50,551 nucleotides of DNA from Pseudonocardia sulfidoxydans NBRC 16205 (GCF_007989085.1 NZ_BJVJ01000045.1:1-50551), one strand, 5' to 3'; counted from the first letter of the stretch, positions 24,585 through 33,701 are shown. Numbers and translations: made by a program. The notes: generated by a model from the sequence alone, not told the origin.

Positions 24585-25247
24585 ATGCAACCTGGTCACA
24601 AGGCTCGTGTCCTGGGCTCGCCCACCTTCGGCAGCGACGACCCGGGACCGACGACACCCACCGACGCACAACCGCTCGTCGGACCCGGCGGCCCGGCGGC
24701 GCACGAGCCGCCGCGGGCAGCCGATCCGTCGCTGCTGTGGCTGACCCGGCTCCTCGGCGCCGCGGTGCTCGGCCCCGCCGGCGAGCACCTCGGGCACGTG
24801 CGCGACCTGGGCATCACCCGGACGGGCGGCGGCACGTTCGTCGACGCCGTCCTCGTGGACGGCGGCGGCCACCACGTCACCCTGCCCGCCGAGGCCCTGG
24901 TGTCCATGCGGTACGCGACGGTGCGCGTGCGCGAACCGCGAAAGCCGACGGCAGCCTCGCGCCTGTCGATCGAACCGCAGCGCGAATGGCTCGCCCGGTC
25001 CGTACTCGGGCGCCCGACCCTCGCCGGCTCGACACAGACGCCCGCGACGCGCGTACGCGACGTCGGACTGCGCAGGAACCGGGACGGACGCTGGATGGTC
25101 TCGAGCGTCGACACACGCCCGGCCTGGCTTCGACGCCTCGGATTCCCGCGGCGGACCACCCCGTGGCCCGTCTCGACGACCGCGGGCCGTTTCCGGTCCC
25201 GCCCGAGGCGGCAGAGAGGAAGACGTCATGTGGATCTACCGCGGTAG
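24585..25247 (+). CDS. PRC-barrel domain protein
   Basis: A 220-residue protein started at the ATG at 24585, which has GAGGAGG 6 nt upstream. A PRC-barrel unit is clear at about residues 55-110 (LLGAAVLGPAGEHLGHVRDLGI, FVDAVLVDGGG). A second, weaker unit follows at about 140-190 (LARSVLGRPTLAG, TRVRDVGLRRNRDGRWMVSSV). The organisation resembles the cytoplasmic PRC part found with MgtE-like and stress proteins, but no membrane segment is present. The C-terminus is Arg-rich. The gene overlaps the following alpha/beta hydrolase-like gene by 20 bp. The function is unknown; ligand or nucleic-acid binding is possible. Confidence 0.75.
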   Translation: MQPGHKARVLGSPTFGSDDPGPTTPTDAQPLVGPGGPAAHEPPRAADPSLLWLTRLLGAAVLGPAGEHLGHVRDLGITRTGGGTFVDAVLVDGGGHHVTLPAEALVSMRYATVRVREPRKPTAASRLSIEPQREWLARSVLGRPTLAGSTQTPATRVRDVGLRRNRDGRWMVSSVDTRPAWLRRLGFPRRTTPWPVSTTAGRFRSRPRRQRGRRHVDLPR

Positions 25248-26121
25248 GTCCGGACAACGAGTCGTCCAGGACTGGTGCCGACAACGCCTGGCGTGCTGGA
25301 CCGTCCCGCACCGGCACCACGTCATGCGGGGCGGCGACCCGCAGGACTCCCACACCGCCCACGCCGTGATCTGCGGCGAGGAACACCGGGACACCCTGGT
25401 CGTCGTGCCCGGTCGGCACGCCAACGCCGCCGTGCTGGTCCCACTGCTCGAGGTGCTCGCGACCCGCTACCGCGTGATCGCGGTCGACCTGCCCGGCGAG
25501 GCGGGCCTGGGATCGGGCGGCCGACCCAACACCGAACGACTGCGGCACTACGGGGAGTGGTTCGACCAGGTCCTGGCGACGGCGGCGACCGACCGCGAGG
25601 TCACGGTCCTCGCCCACGGGTTCGGCGCCACCGTCGCCCTGGCCGCGCGGCCGGCCCCTCACGTCGCCGGGCTCGTGCTGCTCGGCCCGAACGGCGTGGT
25701 CCGCCCGGCCGTCCGTCCCGCCGCTGCCGCGGCACTGGCGCGCTGGCGGCTCGCACCGACCGCGGCGTCCGCCGAGAGGCTGCTCGCCCGGCTCGGCGGT
25801 CGCGACTTCGTCGCTCCGCACGCCCTGGTCGAGTGGATGTGTCTGGTCGGCCGACACGTCGCCATGAGCAGCCAGCCGCCGGCCGACCCGGAACTGGCAC
25901 GTGCCTGGGCCGCGACACCCTGCACGGTCGCGGTCGGCGAACAGGACCCGCTCTTCGGTGACGGCCGCCTCGACCGCGCCGTCCGGTCGACGCTGCGCAC
26001 GAGCGTGCTCACCGTCCCCGACGTGGGCGCTCTGATGCCGTTCGAGGACCCGTCAGCGGTCCTGGCGGTGCTGCGCCACCATGAGACGGTACGGCCGCAC
26101 CCGATCCGCTGGGCGAACTGA
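25228..26121 (+). CDS. alpha/beta hydrolase-fold protein lacking catalytic Ser and His
   Basis: A 297-residue protein with the alpha/beta hydrolase fold: TLVVVPGRHANA near 56, YRVIAVDLPGEA near 81, and a nucleophile elbow VTVLAHGFGATVAL near 125-138. The elbow has Gly131 where the Ser of GxSxG should be. The late segment VPDVGALMPFEDP has Ala268 in place of the usual His. Asp240 (VGEQDPLF) remains. It is therefore probably a non-catalytic relative acting as a binding or regulatory protein. The ATG at 25228 lies within the PRC-barrel gene and has AGAGGAAG upstream, which indicates coupled expression. No frameshift is evident, so the loss is not simple decay. Confidence 0.8.
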   Translation: MWIYRGRSGQRVVQDWCRQRLACWTVPHRHHVMRGGDPQDSHTAHAVICGEEHRDTLVVVPGRHANAAVLVPLLEVLATRYRVIAVDLPGEAGLGSGGRPNTERLRHYGEWFDQVLATAATDREVTVLAHGFGATVALAARPAPHVAGLVLLGPNGVVRPAVRPAAAAALARWRLAPTAASAERLLARLGGRDFVAPHALVEWMCLVGRHVAMSSQPPADPELARAWAATPCTVAVGEQDPLFGDGRLDRAVRSTLRTSVLTVPDVGALMPFEDPSAVLAVLRHHETVRPHPIRWAN

Positions 26122-26278
26122 CGAGCTGGTTCGCTCCACAGCGCCCATCGCCTCCGGGTGCCGCACCCCCGGATACCTCCGCGAAGGCATCGTGGTGCAC
26201 CGTGCTGCTGGACTTCGGCAGTTTCACCGCTCGGCCGGAGAACGTCCGAGAAGGGGCATCGCGAGAGAGTGGGGACCG

Positions 26279-27514
26279 ATGGCACCTCGGCCTGAGAAGG
26301 CACCTGCGTCGCCGGCGCGACCCATTCCGGCCACCGACACGGCGTGGCTGCCGCGCGTGGCGCGGGAAGCCAGCCGTGGCGCCGGTGGGGTGCCCGTCGA
26401 GCTGCTCGGTGGATTCCTGCCCCTGCTCGTCGAGGCCGCCACCACAGGGCGGCGGCCGGACAAGATCGAGCTCGACGCGGTAGCCGTCAACGGCCGCCGG
26501 GCCGCCGAGCTCGGGGTGTCGGCGGGCAACGCGGTACAGCTGTACCTCTCCGCAGCGTGGCGTCTGTGGCGCGAGCTGCCGGCCGTCATCGAGTTCGACG
26601 ACACCACCACCACCGCCACAGCCGCCGAGGCCGTCATGCGGGCGGTCGACGGTGCGGTGGCGAGTCTCGCCGAGGGCTACACCGCCGCCCGCCGCGACAT
26701 GATGCGCAGCGAGGAGACGTTGCGCCGCGAACTGATCGAGGACCTGCTGCGCGGTGACGGCGACATCGGGGCGCTGGTGGAGCGGGCCGAGCCGTTCGGG
26801 CTGGACATGGCGCAGCCGCACCAGGTCGCGCTGGCGGCGCCCTCCGGGCGACCCGTGGATCTCGACGCTCCGCTGAGCAGCCTCGAACGCGCTGTCGTGC
26901 AAGGTATCGGCGACCGCGACGTGCTGGTCGCGACGAAGGACGGCGGCATCGTGGTCGTCGCCCCGGCCACGCCTTCGTCGTCGAGCCCGGTGCGCGGCCT
27001 GGGCGCGCTCATGCACGCCGATCTGAGCCGTGCGCCGCGCGGCGGTGCGTGGCGGATCGCCGTCGGCAGGCCCTACCCCGGCTCCTACGGAATCGCCCGC
27101 TCCTACGAGGAGGCTCGCGAAGCACTCGCCATGGCGACCCGGCTGCGGCTCGACGGCCCCGTCGTGCGCGCCGAGGACCTGTTGATCTACCGCGTCCTGC
27201 TCCGTGACCAGCCCGCCATCATCGACCTCGTACAGGCCGTGGTGAGTCCCTTGGCCACTGCCCGAGGAGGAGCCGGGCCCCTGCTGAACACACTGGATGC
27301 GTACTTCGCCACCGGTTGCGTGATCACGGAGACCGCACGACGGCTGCACCTGTCCGTGCGCGCGGTCACCTACCGGCTCCAGCGCATCGCCGAGCTCACC
27401 GGCCACGATCCGACCGATCCCGCTCAACGGTTCACGGTGCACGCCGCAGTTCTCGGCGCACGGCTGCTCGGCTGGCCGAAACGGGACCTGCCCACGCCGC
27501 ACTCGGCCGAGTAG
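26279..27514 (+). CDS. PucR/CdaR-type transcriptional regulator
   Basis: A 411-residue regulator. The N-terminal half (about 30-150) is helical (VELLGGFLPLLVEAATTG, AVQLYLSAAWRLWRELP). It is followed by a GGDEF-like middle region with WRIAVGRPYPGSYGIARSYEEAREAL, and a C-terminal PucR helix-turn-helix at about 340-395 (YFATGCVITETARRLHLSVRAVTYRLQRI). These proteins control purine, polyketide or catabolic genes. The ATG at 26279 follows GAGAGTGGGG. It stands 157 bp after the hydrolase-like gene, so the target is unclear; it could control the PRC-barrel pair or the small unknown gene downstream. Confidence 0.88.
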   Translation: MAPRPEKAPASPARPIPATDTAWLPRVAREASRGAGGVPVELLGGFLPLLVEAATTGRRPDKIELDAVAVNGRRAAELGVSAGNAVQLYLSAAWRLWRELPAVIEFDDTTTTATAAEAVMRAVDGAVASLAEGYTAARRDMMRSEETLRRELIEDLLRGDGDIGALVERAEPFGLDMAQPHQVALAAPSGRPVDLDAPLSSLERAVVQGIGDRDVLVATKDGGIVVVAPATPSSSSPVRGLGALMHADLSRAPRGGAWRIAVGRPYPGSYGIARSYEEAREALAMATRLRLDGPVVRAEDLLIYRVLLRDQPAIIDLVQAVVSPLATARGGAGPLLNTLDAYFATGCVITETARRLHLSVRAVTYRLQRIAELTGHDPTDPAQRFTVHAAVLGARLLGWPKRDLPTPHSAE

Positions 27515-27853
27515 ACGAGCGTGCCCGCCGCGGGGCACGGCGTTCGGACGACGCATCGCGACGCCACCTTGCCGGAGCCCGGCAATCCGGCGCGTCGTTG
27601 TTGGTGCGTCAGCGCCCTCGCAGCGGCCCGGTTTCCGGGGCATCGTGAAGCTGTCCAGATGGTTCCCGCACACCCTCGGGCAGGGCTCGACGTTGTCGCC
27701 CCGACCCCGGTCTCGTACCGCGGTCCGCCGAGTACAGGAAGTAGAACGATGCCACGATGACGTGTGCCCGCCTACGGCTATTCCGCGGCCTCGGCGCGAC
27801 GACACAGTCGCAAGCGCTCCCGGTTCCGATCGACGCCGCCGGAGCTCTGCGCA
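27515..27853. other. intergenic region with one hairpin
   Basis: A 339-bp gap holding the hairpin at 27569-27585 and a GGAG at 27841-27844 in front of the next small gene. Short reading frames here have no conserved motif. Confidence 0.4.
27569..27585 (+). terminator. hairpin terminator after the PucR-type gene
   Basis: TTGCCGG (27569-27575), loop AGC, CCGGCAA (27579-27585): a perfect 7-bp stem, 55 bp beyond the regulator stop codon and without a T-tract. Confidence 0.55.
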
Positions 27854-28243
27854 ATGGCAGACGTTAGTGCGGTGCTGCGACTTCGCTTTCCCTCCGGCGT
27901 CCTGCGCTCCCACGCCGAGAACCTGGCCCTCGCCGCGATCGCCATTCACGTCCCCGCCACTCTCGAGCTCAACTGCATCGGTGAGGCAGTAGCGGACCTC
28001 GGATGCGGGATCGGCGCACAGCCGACCGAATCCAGCACGTACATGTTGATCCTGCGTGCGGCACGGCTGCGTGCGCACCTCGATCCGAACCAGCTCGTCG
28101 ACGCGGCGGGGCATGCCGCCGACCAGGTGCTCCGCGGCGAGTGGGGCAACGAGGCCGGCGCGAGTGCCGTTCTCGCACAAGGCGACGACGCGGTGATGTC
28201 CCGACGCACCGTGCCCCGGCGGCGCTGCAGCCCCAGGAGCTGA
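27854..28243 (+). CDS. small hypothetical protein
   Basis: A possible 129-residue protein from an ATG at 27854 with GGAG 9 nt upstream. It begins MADVSAVLRLRFPSGVLRSH and contains two amphipathic helical stretches (AENLALAAIAIHVPATLEL, RAARLRAHLDPNQLVDAAGHA). The last 15 residues are Arg-rich. I recognise no family. It has no membrane segment. A DNA- or protein-binding helical protein would be plausible, but nothing proves that it is expressed. It is convergent with a MarR gene and separated from it by a good hairpin. Confidence 0.5.
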   Translation: MADVSAVLRLRFPSGVLRSHAENLALAAIAIHVPATLELNCIGEAVADLGCGIGAQPTESSTYMLILRAARLRAHLDPNQLVDAAGHAADQVLRGEWGNEAGASAVLAQGDDAVMSRRTVPRRRCSPRS

Positions 28244-28267
28244 CGGGGAACCCGTCCCACCGATCGC

Positions 28268-28309
28268 GTCCTGGCCGCCGCGCGGCGCGCCCGTGAGGAG
28301 CGCCAGGAC
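28268..28309. terminator. bidirectional stem-loop terminator
   Basis: GTCCTGGC (28268-28275) and GCCAGGAC (28302-28309) form a perfect 8-bp stem around a 26-nt GC-rich loop. It lies between the convergent small gene (ends 28243) and the MarR gene (ends 28334). Confidence 0.6.
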
Positions 28310-28333
28310 TCGTCGGGTCAGGGCGGTCTCAGG

Positions 28334-28777
28334 TCAGGGCGGTACGGACAACGCCGTGCGCATGTGTCGGAGCTGGGTGCGGTGCAGGCGACTGAGCTGG
28401 GCGAGCAACGTCTCGCCTGCGTCGGTCAGCTCCACGCGGACGACCCGGCCGTCGTTCGAGTCGCGACCGCGCTGGACCAGGCCCTGCTTCTGGGCCCTCG
28501 TGATGAGCTCGGCGGCGCTGTGGGGGCGCAGTTGGAGCTGTTCGGCGAGTTCGCCGACCGTCGCCCACTCGCGATGCGGGAACCCTTTGAGGGCCAGCAT
28601 GAGCTGGTACTGCTGAGGCGTGAGGCCGTGTTCGCGCACGGTGTCCTCACTGAAGCGCAGGTAGCGGCGGATGGCGAAGCGGAACTGGGCGAGGGCTTCG
28701 AAGTCCTGCTTGGTCAGCGCCCCGTCCGGCGCGACGGCGTCGTCGGCGGGGGGCGACCGGTCGGGACGTGTCGTCAC
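28334..28777 (-). CDS. MarR family transcriptional regulator
   Basis: A 147-residue MarR protein starting at a GTG at 28777; no strong ribosome site precedes it, so a leaderless start is possible. The winged helix has LTPQQYQLMLALKGFP, VGELAEQLQLRPHSAAELI and the wing DSNDGRVVRVELTDAGE. The HSAAELI recognition helix is common in actinobacterial MarR proteins near stress genes. It is divergent from the DUF3040 gene with an 82-bp spacer. That gene and itself are the likely targets. Confidence 0.9.
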   Translation of the reverse strand: MTTRPDRSPPADDAVAPDGALTKQDFEALAQFRFAIRRYLRFSEDTVREHGLTPQQYQLMLALKGFPHREWATVGELAEQLQLRPHSAAELITRAQKQGLVQRGRDSNDGRVVRVELTDAGETLLAQLSRLHRTQLRHMRTALSVPP

Positions 28778-28859
28778 CGCGCCATCACACCATGTGGACG
28801 CCGCCTCCGCATTTCTGTCGTGTTACGATGCGATTTGTCCGTTGTAGGAGGTGGCGGGA

Positions 28860-29126
28860 ATGTTCGACGACGAGCAGCGCGCGCTCACGGACATCGAGCG
28901 CGAGCTGGAAGCGGATCAGAAACTCTCGGCAGCATTCGATCGGCACGAACGCGACCTGCGGGACCGGGGCCACCGGCGCGGGGCGCAGGTCGCGGCAGGT
29001 GTGGCCGTGGTGGCGGGGCTGGGCCTGTTGATGATGGGTTCCGTGCTGGGCGCGGTGGCGACGATGGTCACCACCGGACTGATCTGGCTGGCGTGGCGCT
29101 GCCCCGACAGCACCAGCCCCCAGTAG
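28860..29126 (+). CDS. DUF3040 membrane protein
   Basis: An 88-residue DUF3040 protein. The ATG at 28860 is chosen because AGGAGG (28846-28851) lies 8 nt upstream. The acidic N-terminal motif DEQRALTDIERELEADQKL is the family signature, followed by a basic stretch and two short hydrophobic segments (AGVAVVAGLGLLMMGSVLG, AVATMVTTGLIWLAW). The family is found almost only in actinobacteria and its role is unknown. A membrane-anchored helper is likely. Confidence 0.88.
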   Translation: MFDDEQRALTDIERELEADQKLSAAFDRHERDLRDRGHRRGAQVAAGVAVVAGLGLLMMGSVLGAVATMVTTGLIWLAWRCPDSTSPQ

Positions 29127-29131
29127 GCGTC

Positions 29132-29164
29132 GGCACCCTGGACCGGTGGTGGTCGTCGGGTGCC
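29132..29164. terminator. bidirectional stem-loop terminator
   Basis: GGCACCC (29132-29138) and GGGTGCC (29158-29164) pair perfectly over 7 bp, in the short gap between the convergent DUF3040 and STAS genes. Confidence 0.55.
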
Positions 29165-29174
29165 GCCCGGCCGG

Positions 29175-29507
29175 TCACACGGGCGTGGCGGCGACTCCGG
29201 CCAGCTCGAGTGTCGTCGCGGTCGGGCTGTGGGGCCGGGACACGACCTTCATCGCCAGCCCGCGGTCCGCGAGCCGGTCGCGCAGCGCGATCAGCGCCTC
29301 GGCGGCTGCCCCCGGCAGGTCCTCCGTTGCCCGCAGGTCGACCACGAGCAGCGAGAACGACAACATCGCCACCGCCCGCAGGCCCGTCTCGAACTCGCCC
29401 AGCGATCGCCGCGTGATCCTCTCGGCCACCGACATCCGCACGGTCACACGTTCGAGATCGGCTGAGGTGACTACGCGGACACGAAAGCTGCCGCTGCTCG
29501 ATGGCAT
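29175..29507 (-). CDS. STAS-domain (anti-sigma factor antagonist-like) protein
   Basis: A 110-residue protein that fits one STAS domain: an N-terminal beta hairpin (GSFRVRVVTSADLERVTVRMS), a central strand LLVVDLRATEDLPGAAAEALIALRDRLADRG, and a last strand MKVVSRPHS. The usual phosphorylatable Ser of SpoIIAA-like DxSxxxxxD is not obvious; the matching segment reads DLRATEDLPG. The ATG at 29507 has GGGGGAG close upstream. It may bind an anti-sigma kinase encoded elsewhere. No sigma factor or anti-sigma kinase is nearby. Confidence 0.7.
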   Translation of the reverse strand: MPSSSGSFRVRVVTSADLERVTVRMSVAERITRRSLGEFETGLRAVAMLSFSLLVVDLRATEDLPGAAAEALIALRDRLADRGLAMKVVSRPHSPTATTLELAGVAATPV

Positions 29508-29633
29508 CGTCTCCCCCTCGGATCGGCTCTCCGACGATCATCTCGCACCCCCGCACCCGCAGCGATCCGGGTCCTTGCCGACGCAAGAGGCGCCGGCGCC
29601 CCGGGCGACAGGTGGGCAGCCCGCACCGCGGCC

Positions 29634-31838
29634 CTACCCGCTGTGCTCCGAGGACCGTCCGGCCACCTCCTGGGCCCGGCGACGGTCACCGGTGTCCAGT
29701 GTGGATGGCCACCACACCCTCGGACCGATGTCGAGGGTGAGCGCGGGGACCAGCACCGAACGGACCAGGAGCGTGTCGACCAGGACGCCGACCGCGACGA
29801 GGAACGCGATCTGGAGCAGGAACAGGATCGGCAGCACGGCCAGGGCCGCGAAGGTCGCCGCCAGCACCACCCCGGCGGAGGTGATCACCCCGCCGGTGAC
29901 GCGCAGGCCGCGGACGACACCCTCGCGCGTGCCGACCAGGCGGGTCTCCTCACGGACCCGGCTCATGAGGAAGATGTTGTAGTCGACGCCGAGCGCGACC
30001 AGGAACACGAACGCGAACAACGGCACGCTCGGATCCGCGCCGGGCAGCTCGAGCACGTGGTTGAACACCAGGGCACCGATGCCCAGGGTCGCAGCGAACG
30101 ACAGCACCACCGTCGCGATCAGCAGCAGCGGCGCCACCACGGCCCGCAACAGCGCGGCGAGCACCAGGAACACCACGACCAGCACCGCCGGGACCACGAC
30201 ACGCAGGTCGCGCTCCGCGGCGGCCTGGGTGTCCAGCTGCGTCGCGGTCACCCCGCCGACCAGTGCCGACGAGCCGGGAACGGCGGCCACCGCCTGGCGC
30301 AGCTGTGCGACCGTGTCGACGGCGGCCTCGCTGTCGGCGGGGTCGGCCAGCACGGCGTCGAGAAGTACCCGCCCGTCCACGACCCGATCGGAGTCGGGCT
30401 CGACCGACACGATCCCCGGTACCGCCCGCGCGGCGGCGAGGACCTGGTCCTGGGCCGGGGCCGCGACGACGATCACCGCGGGCGACCCCGTTCCTCCGGG
30501 GAAGTGCCTGCTCAGCGCCTCCTGGCCCTGGACGGAGTCGACCGAGGACTTGTCGACGAAGAAGTCGGACTGCGCGACCCCGGAGGCCTGGAACTGCGGC
30601 ACGAACGCGGCCAGTACCCCGAGTGCGAGGGCGGTGACGATCCACAGTCGCCGCGGACGCCGGCCGACCGCCTCGGCGATCCGCGCCCACAACCCGCTGC
30701 CGGCCTCGCCGGTGCCCGCGCGCGGGCGGAACGGCCAGAACGCGGCGCGCCCGAACAGCAGCAGCGCGGCGGGCAGGAACGTCAGGGCAGCGAGGACCGA
30801 GGCGACGATCCCCAGTGCGGCAACGGGGCCGAGGCCGCGGTTGGAGTTCAGTCCCGACAGCAGCAGGCACAGCAGACCCAGCACGACGGTGCCGGCCGAG
30901 GCCAGTACCGGTTCGACAGCGGCCCGCCACGCCGAACGCATCGCCGCCCGCGTCGACTCGGTGCGACGCAGCTCCTCGCGGTAGCGGGCGATGAGCAGCA
31001 GCGCGTAGTCGGTCGCCGCGCCGACCACCAGGATGAACAGGATGCCCTGTGTCTGCCCCGACAGGGTGATCAGCTCCGCGTCGGCGAGCAGGTACACCGC
31101 GATCACCGCGAGGCACAGTGCGAGACCCGCCGACAGCAGCACCAGCACCGGCAGCAGCGGGCTGCGGTAGACGATCAGCAGGATCAGCGCGACGACGCCC
31201 GCGGCGACGGCGAGCAGCAGCCCGTCGATGCCCGCGAACGCGGCGGAGAGGTCGGCGGCGAGCCCGGCGGGGCCGGTGACGTGCACGGTCAGCCCGGCGG
31301 GCAGGTCGGCGGCGAGGAGCTCGCGCAGCTGCGGGATCGACTCGTCGAGCTCGCCGCGAGCCTGCGCAGGGTAGGAGGCGATGAACTGGGCGGCCGCGCC
31401 GTCCGGGGCCGGGATGACGGGGGACACCGACTCGACGCCCGGCGAGCGGGCGGCGTCCGCGGCGTGGGCGCGGATCGTCCCCAGATCGTCGGCCGTCAGC
31501 CCGCCTGCCCGCTCGTAGACGACCACAGCGGGCAGCGGTTGGGCACCGGTGAACCGCTGCTGCTCCTGCGCTGCCCGGGTGGACTCGGCGTCGGCGGGGA
31601 GGAAGGTGCTGCTGTCGTTGGTCTGAACCTCCGCGAGCCTGCCCTGGAACGGTCCGCCGATGCCGCCGACGGCCAGCCACGCCAACAGCACGAGGGCCAC
31701 CGCCGGCCACAGCCGCCACGTCCCGGCCCCGCCCGAGGCCCGACCGGCCGGGCCCTCGGAACGATGCGGACCTCGTTCAGGTCGTGTCGGTGCAGTTGAT
31801 GAACGCGGCGAATCGCCCGAAGCTGGACACACGTCCAA
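29634..31838 (-). CDS. MMPL/RND family transporter
   Basis: A 734-residue integral membrane protein with about 12 hydrophobic segments in two halves, each with a periplasmic loop. The first transmembrane helix is at about 42-62 (LWPAVALVLLAWLAVGGIGG). Half one has QTQGILFILVVGAATDYALLLIARYREEL and half two FAFVFLVALGVDYNIFLMSRVREE, the GxxxDY motif of proton-driven MMPL exporters. Such proteins export lipids or drugs in actinobacteria. The start is uncertain: a TTG at 31838 or the GTG two codons later at 31832. About 40 residues of disordered N-terminus precede the first helix. Confidence 0.9.
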   Translation of the reverse strand: MDVCPASGDSPRSSTAPTRPERGPHRSEGPAGRASGGAGTWRLWPAVALVLLAWLAVGGIGGPFQGRLAEVQTNDSSTFLPADAESTRAAQEQQRFTGAQPLPAVVVYERAGGLTADDLGTIRAHAADAARSPGVESVSPVIPAPDGAAAQFIASYPAQARGELDESIPQLRELLAADLPAGLTVHVTGPAGLAADLSAAFAGIDGLLLAVAAGVVALILLIVYRSPLLPVLVLLSAGLALCLAVIAVYLLADAELITLSGQTQGILFILVVGAATDYALLLIARYREELRRTESTRAAMRSAWRAAVEPVLASAGTVVLGLLCLLLSGLNSNRGLGPVAALGIVASVLAALTFLPAALLLFGRAAFWPFRPRAGTGEAGSGLWARIAEAVGRRPRRLWIVTALALGVLAAFVPQFQASGVAQSDFFVDKSSVDSVQGQEALSRHFPGGTGSPAVIVVAAPAQDQVLAAARAVPGIVSVEPDSDRVVDGRVLLDAVLADPADSEAAVDTVAQLRQAVAAVPGSSALVGGVTATQLDTQAAAERDLRVVVPAVLVVVFLVLAALLRAVVAPLLLIATVVLSFAATLGIGALVFNHVLELPGADPSVPLFAFVFLVALGVDYNIFLMSRVREETRLVGTREGVVRGLRVTGGVITSAGVVLAATFAALAVLPILFLLQIAFLVAVGVLVDTLLVRSVLVPALTLDIGPRVWWPSTLDTGDRRRAQEVAGRSSEHSG

Positions 31839-31923
31839 AGCCTAAGGGGCGGCGGCGCCATCGGCCTGTCGACGATGGACGTCACAGGTTGCGGCAGGCT
31901 CCGACGCGGCCGACTCGCGACCG

Positions 31924-32826
31924 TCAGAGGCTCGCCTGTTCGGTGAGCAGTTCCCCGATCCCGACGCGTCGGTAGAAGTCGGCGCGGATGCGGTCGTACA
32001 CGGTGGACACGACCTCGCTGCCGTCATGGCTCGGGTCGATGTGCACCCGGAAGGGGCGTTCCCCGTACGGGAGGTCGGTGATCCTGACGATCTCGTCCGC
32101 GACCTCGGAGGCGTCGTGACCTTCGGGAAAGATCGCGGCGAGAGAGCCGGCGAGGTTGTCGCGGAGCTCCCCGTACTGTTCGTCGTAGGCCGCGGCCGCG
32201 GTGGTGTCGGCGGGCACGCCGGAGTGGGCGAAGTGGTTCGTGCCGCTGGTGTAGGCGCCGGGGACGACGATCACGGAATCGATGCCGAACTTGATCAGCT
32301 CGGCCGCGTAGCTCTCGGCAAGTGCATCCATGCCGGCCTTCGCGGCGAAGTACGGGGCCAGGAACGGCGGATGTCCGCCCCGGGTCGAGGACGACCCGAC
32401 CCAGACGACGAGACCCGAGCCCTGTGCCCGCAGCACCGGCAGGACCGCGCGGTTGACGCGCTGGGTGGACACGACGTTGACGTCGTACTGCTGTGCGAGC
32501 TGCTCAGGGGTGAACGCCTCGGTCGGGCCGAGCACCATGTGGCCCGCGTTGTGGACGACGACGTCGAGGCGGCCCTGCTCGTCGACGATCCGTGCGATCG
32601 CGGCGTCGACGGACGGCTGGTCCTGCACGTCCATCTCGATGCCGCGGACGTCGACGTTCTGTGTGGCGGACAGCTCGGCGAGTTCGGCGACGCGCGGCGC
32701 GTTGCGGTCGGCCGTCGCGCGCATCCCGGCGTAGACGGTGTGGCCGGCCCGGGCGAGGGCGCGGGCGGTGAGGTTGCCGAAGCCGCTGGAGGCTCCGGTG
32801 ACGACGACGACCTTCCGGTCGGACAT
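31924..32826 (-). CDS. short-chain dehydrogenase/reductase
   Basis: A 300-residue classical SDR. The cofactor motif TGASSGFG is at 10-17, NAG near 93, and the catalytic Ser with YFAAK near 158-162. An extended C-terminus (RPFRVHIDPSHDGSEVV) is typical of the group annotated as oxidoreductases acting on unknown ketones or alcohols. It follows the second SDR gene on the same strand after 75 bp, so the two are probably co-transcribed and repressed by the divergent TetR at 33802. The substrate cannot be told from sequence. Confidence 0.9.
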   Translation of the reverse strand: MSDRKVVVVTGASSGFGNLTARALARAGHTVYAGMRATADRNAPRVAELAELSATQNVDVRGIEMDVQDQPSVDAAIARIVDEQGRLDVVVHNAGHMVLGPTEAFTPEQLAQQYDVNVVSTQRVNRAVLPVLRAQGSGLVVWVGSSSTRGGHPPFLAPYFAAKAGMDALAESYAAELIKFGIDSVIVVPGAYTSGTNHFAHSGVPADTTAAAAYDEQYGELRDNLAGSLAAIFPEGHDASEVADEIVRITDLPYGERPFRVHIDPSHDGSEVVSTVYDRIRADFYRRVGIGELLTEQASL

Positions 32827-32901
32827 GGCGGTGCACCTTTCGATGTGGGCGTGGGAGGCGGGCGGGCGGGAACGGTCGGGGCGGTCGGCTCCCGACCTCG
32901 C

Positions 32902-33639
32902 TCAGGCGAGACCGCCGTTGACGAAGACCGTCTGGCCGTTGACCCAGCGTGCGGGGCCGGCGAGCTGGGCGACCGTGGTCGCGATCTCCTCGGGGCGGCC
33001 GAGGCGCTCGAGCGGGGTGACGTTGGTGAGCGCCGCGATGGTCTGCTCGTTGTTGCTGTCGAAGAACAGCGGCGTCGCCGTCGGGCCGGGGGCGACGGCG
33101 TTGACGGTGATGTCGCGGCCACGCAGCTCCCGCGCGAGGATCAGGGTCAGCCCCTCGACGGCTGCCTTGGTGGCGACGTAGGGCCCGTACTTGGGCAGCT
33201 GGGTGCGGGTGACCGAGGTCGAGAAGTTGATGATGGCGCCGCCGTCGCGGACGTGGCGGGCCGCCAGCTGGGAGACGACGAACGCGCCGCGGAGGTTGGT
33301 GCGCACGATCTGGTCGAACTGGTCGAGGTCGTAGTCGGCGATGGGGCCGAGGACCATGATCCCGGCGGTGTTGATCACGACGTCGATGCCGCCGAAGGCG
33401 GTCCGGACGGTGTCGAAGGCTGCGGCCATGGCGTGCTCGTCGGCGACGTCGCCACCGACGGCGACGGCCTGTCCGCCCGCGGTGGTGATCTTCTCGACGA
33501 GGGCGTCGGCCTTCGCCTTGTTGCCCGCGTAGTGCACGCCGACTGCGAACCCGTCGGCGACGAGCGCGTCGACAACGGCTTCGCCGATTCCGCCGGTGCC
33601 TCCGGTCACGAGCGCGACGCGGGGGGTGTTGTTCGACAT
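32902..33639 (-). CDS. short-chain dehydrogenase/reductase, FabG-like
   Basis: A 245-residue SDR with TGGTGGIGEAV (12-22), NTAG near 90, catalytic Ser in INFSTSVTRT, and YVATK. The C-terminal region has PGPTATPLFFD and the usual GRPEEIATTVAQLAGPARWVNGQTVFVNGG. It is first of a two-gene SDR operon, divergent from a TetR gene with three palindromes between them. It likely reduces or oxidises a small carbonyl compound with NAD(P)H. Confidence 0.92.
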   Translation of the reverse strand: MSNNTPRVALVTGGTGGIGEAVVDALVADGFAVGVHYAGNKAKADALVEKITTAGGQAVAVGGDVADEHAMAAAFDTVRTAFGGIDVVINTAGIMVLGPIADYDLDQFDQIVRTNLRGAFVVSQLAARHVRDGGAIINFSTSVTRTQLPKYGPYVATKAAVEGLTLILARELRGRDITVNAVAPGPTATPLFFDSNNEQTIAALTNVTPLERLGRPEEIATTVAQLAGPARWVNGQTVFVNGGLA

Positions 33640-33701
33640 GGGACCACCTGTTCCGTTCGTTCGGCCACGGCCGAATCGTTGATATCTGCGAACAGGATCG
33701 A

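Noticed and set aside
29643..31799. A 718-codon plus-strand frame opposite the MMPL transporter
   Set aside because: Its sequence is Gln/Arg/His-rich without hydrophobic segments, whereas the minus strand gives a proper 12-helix transporter.
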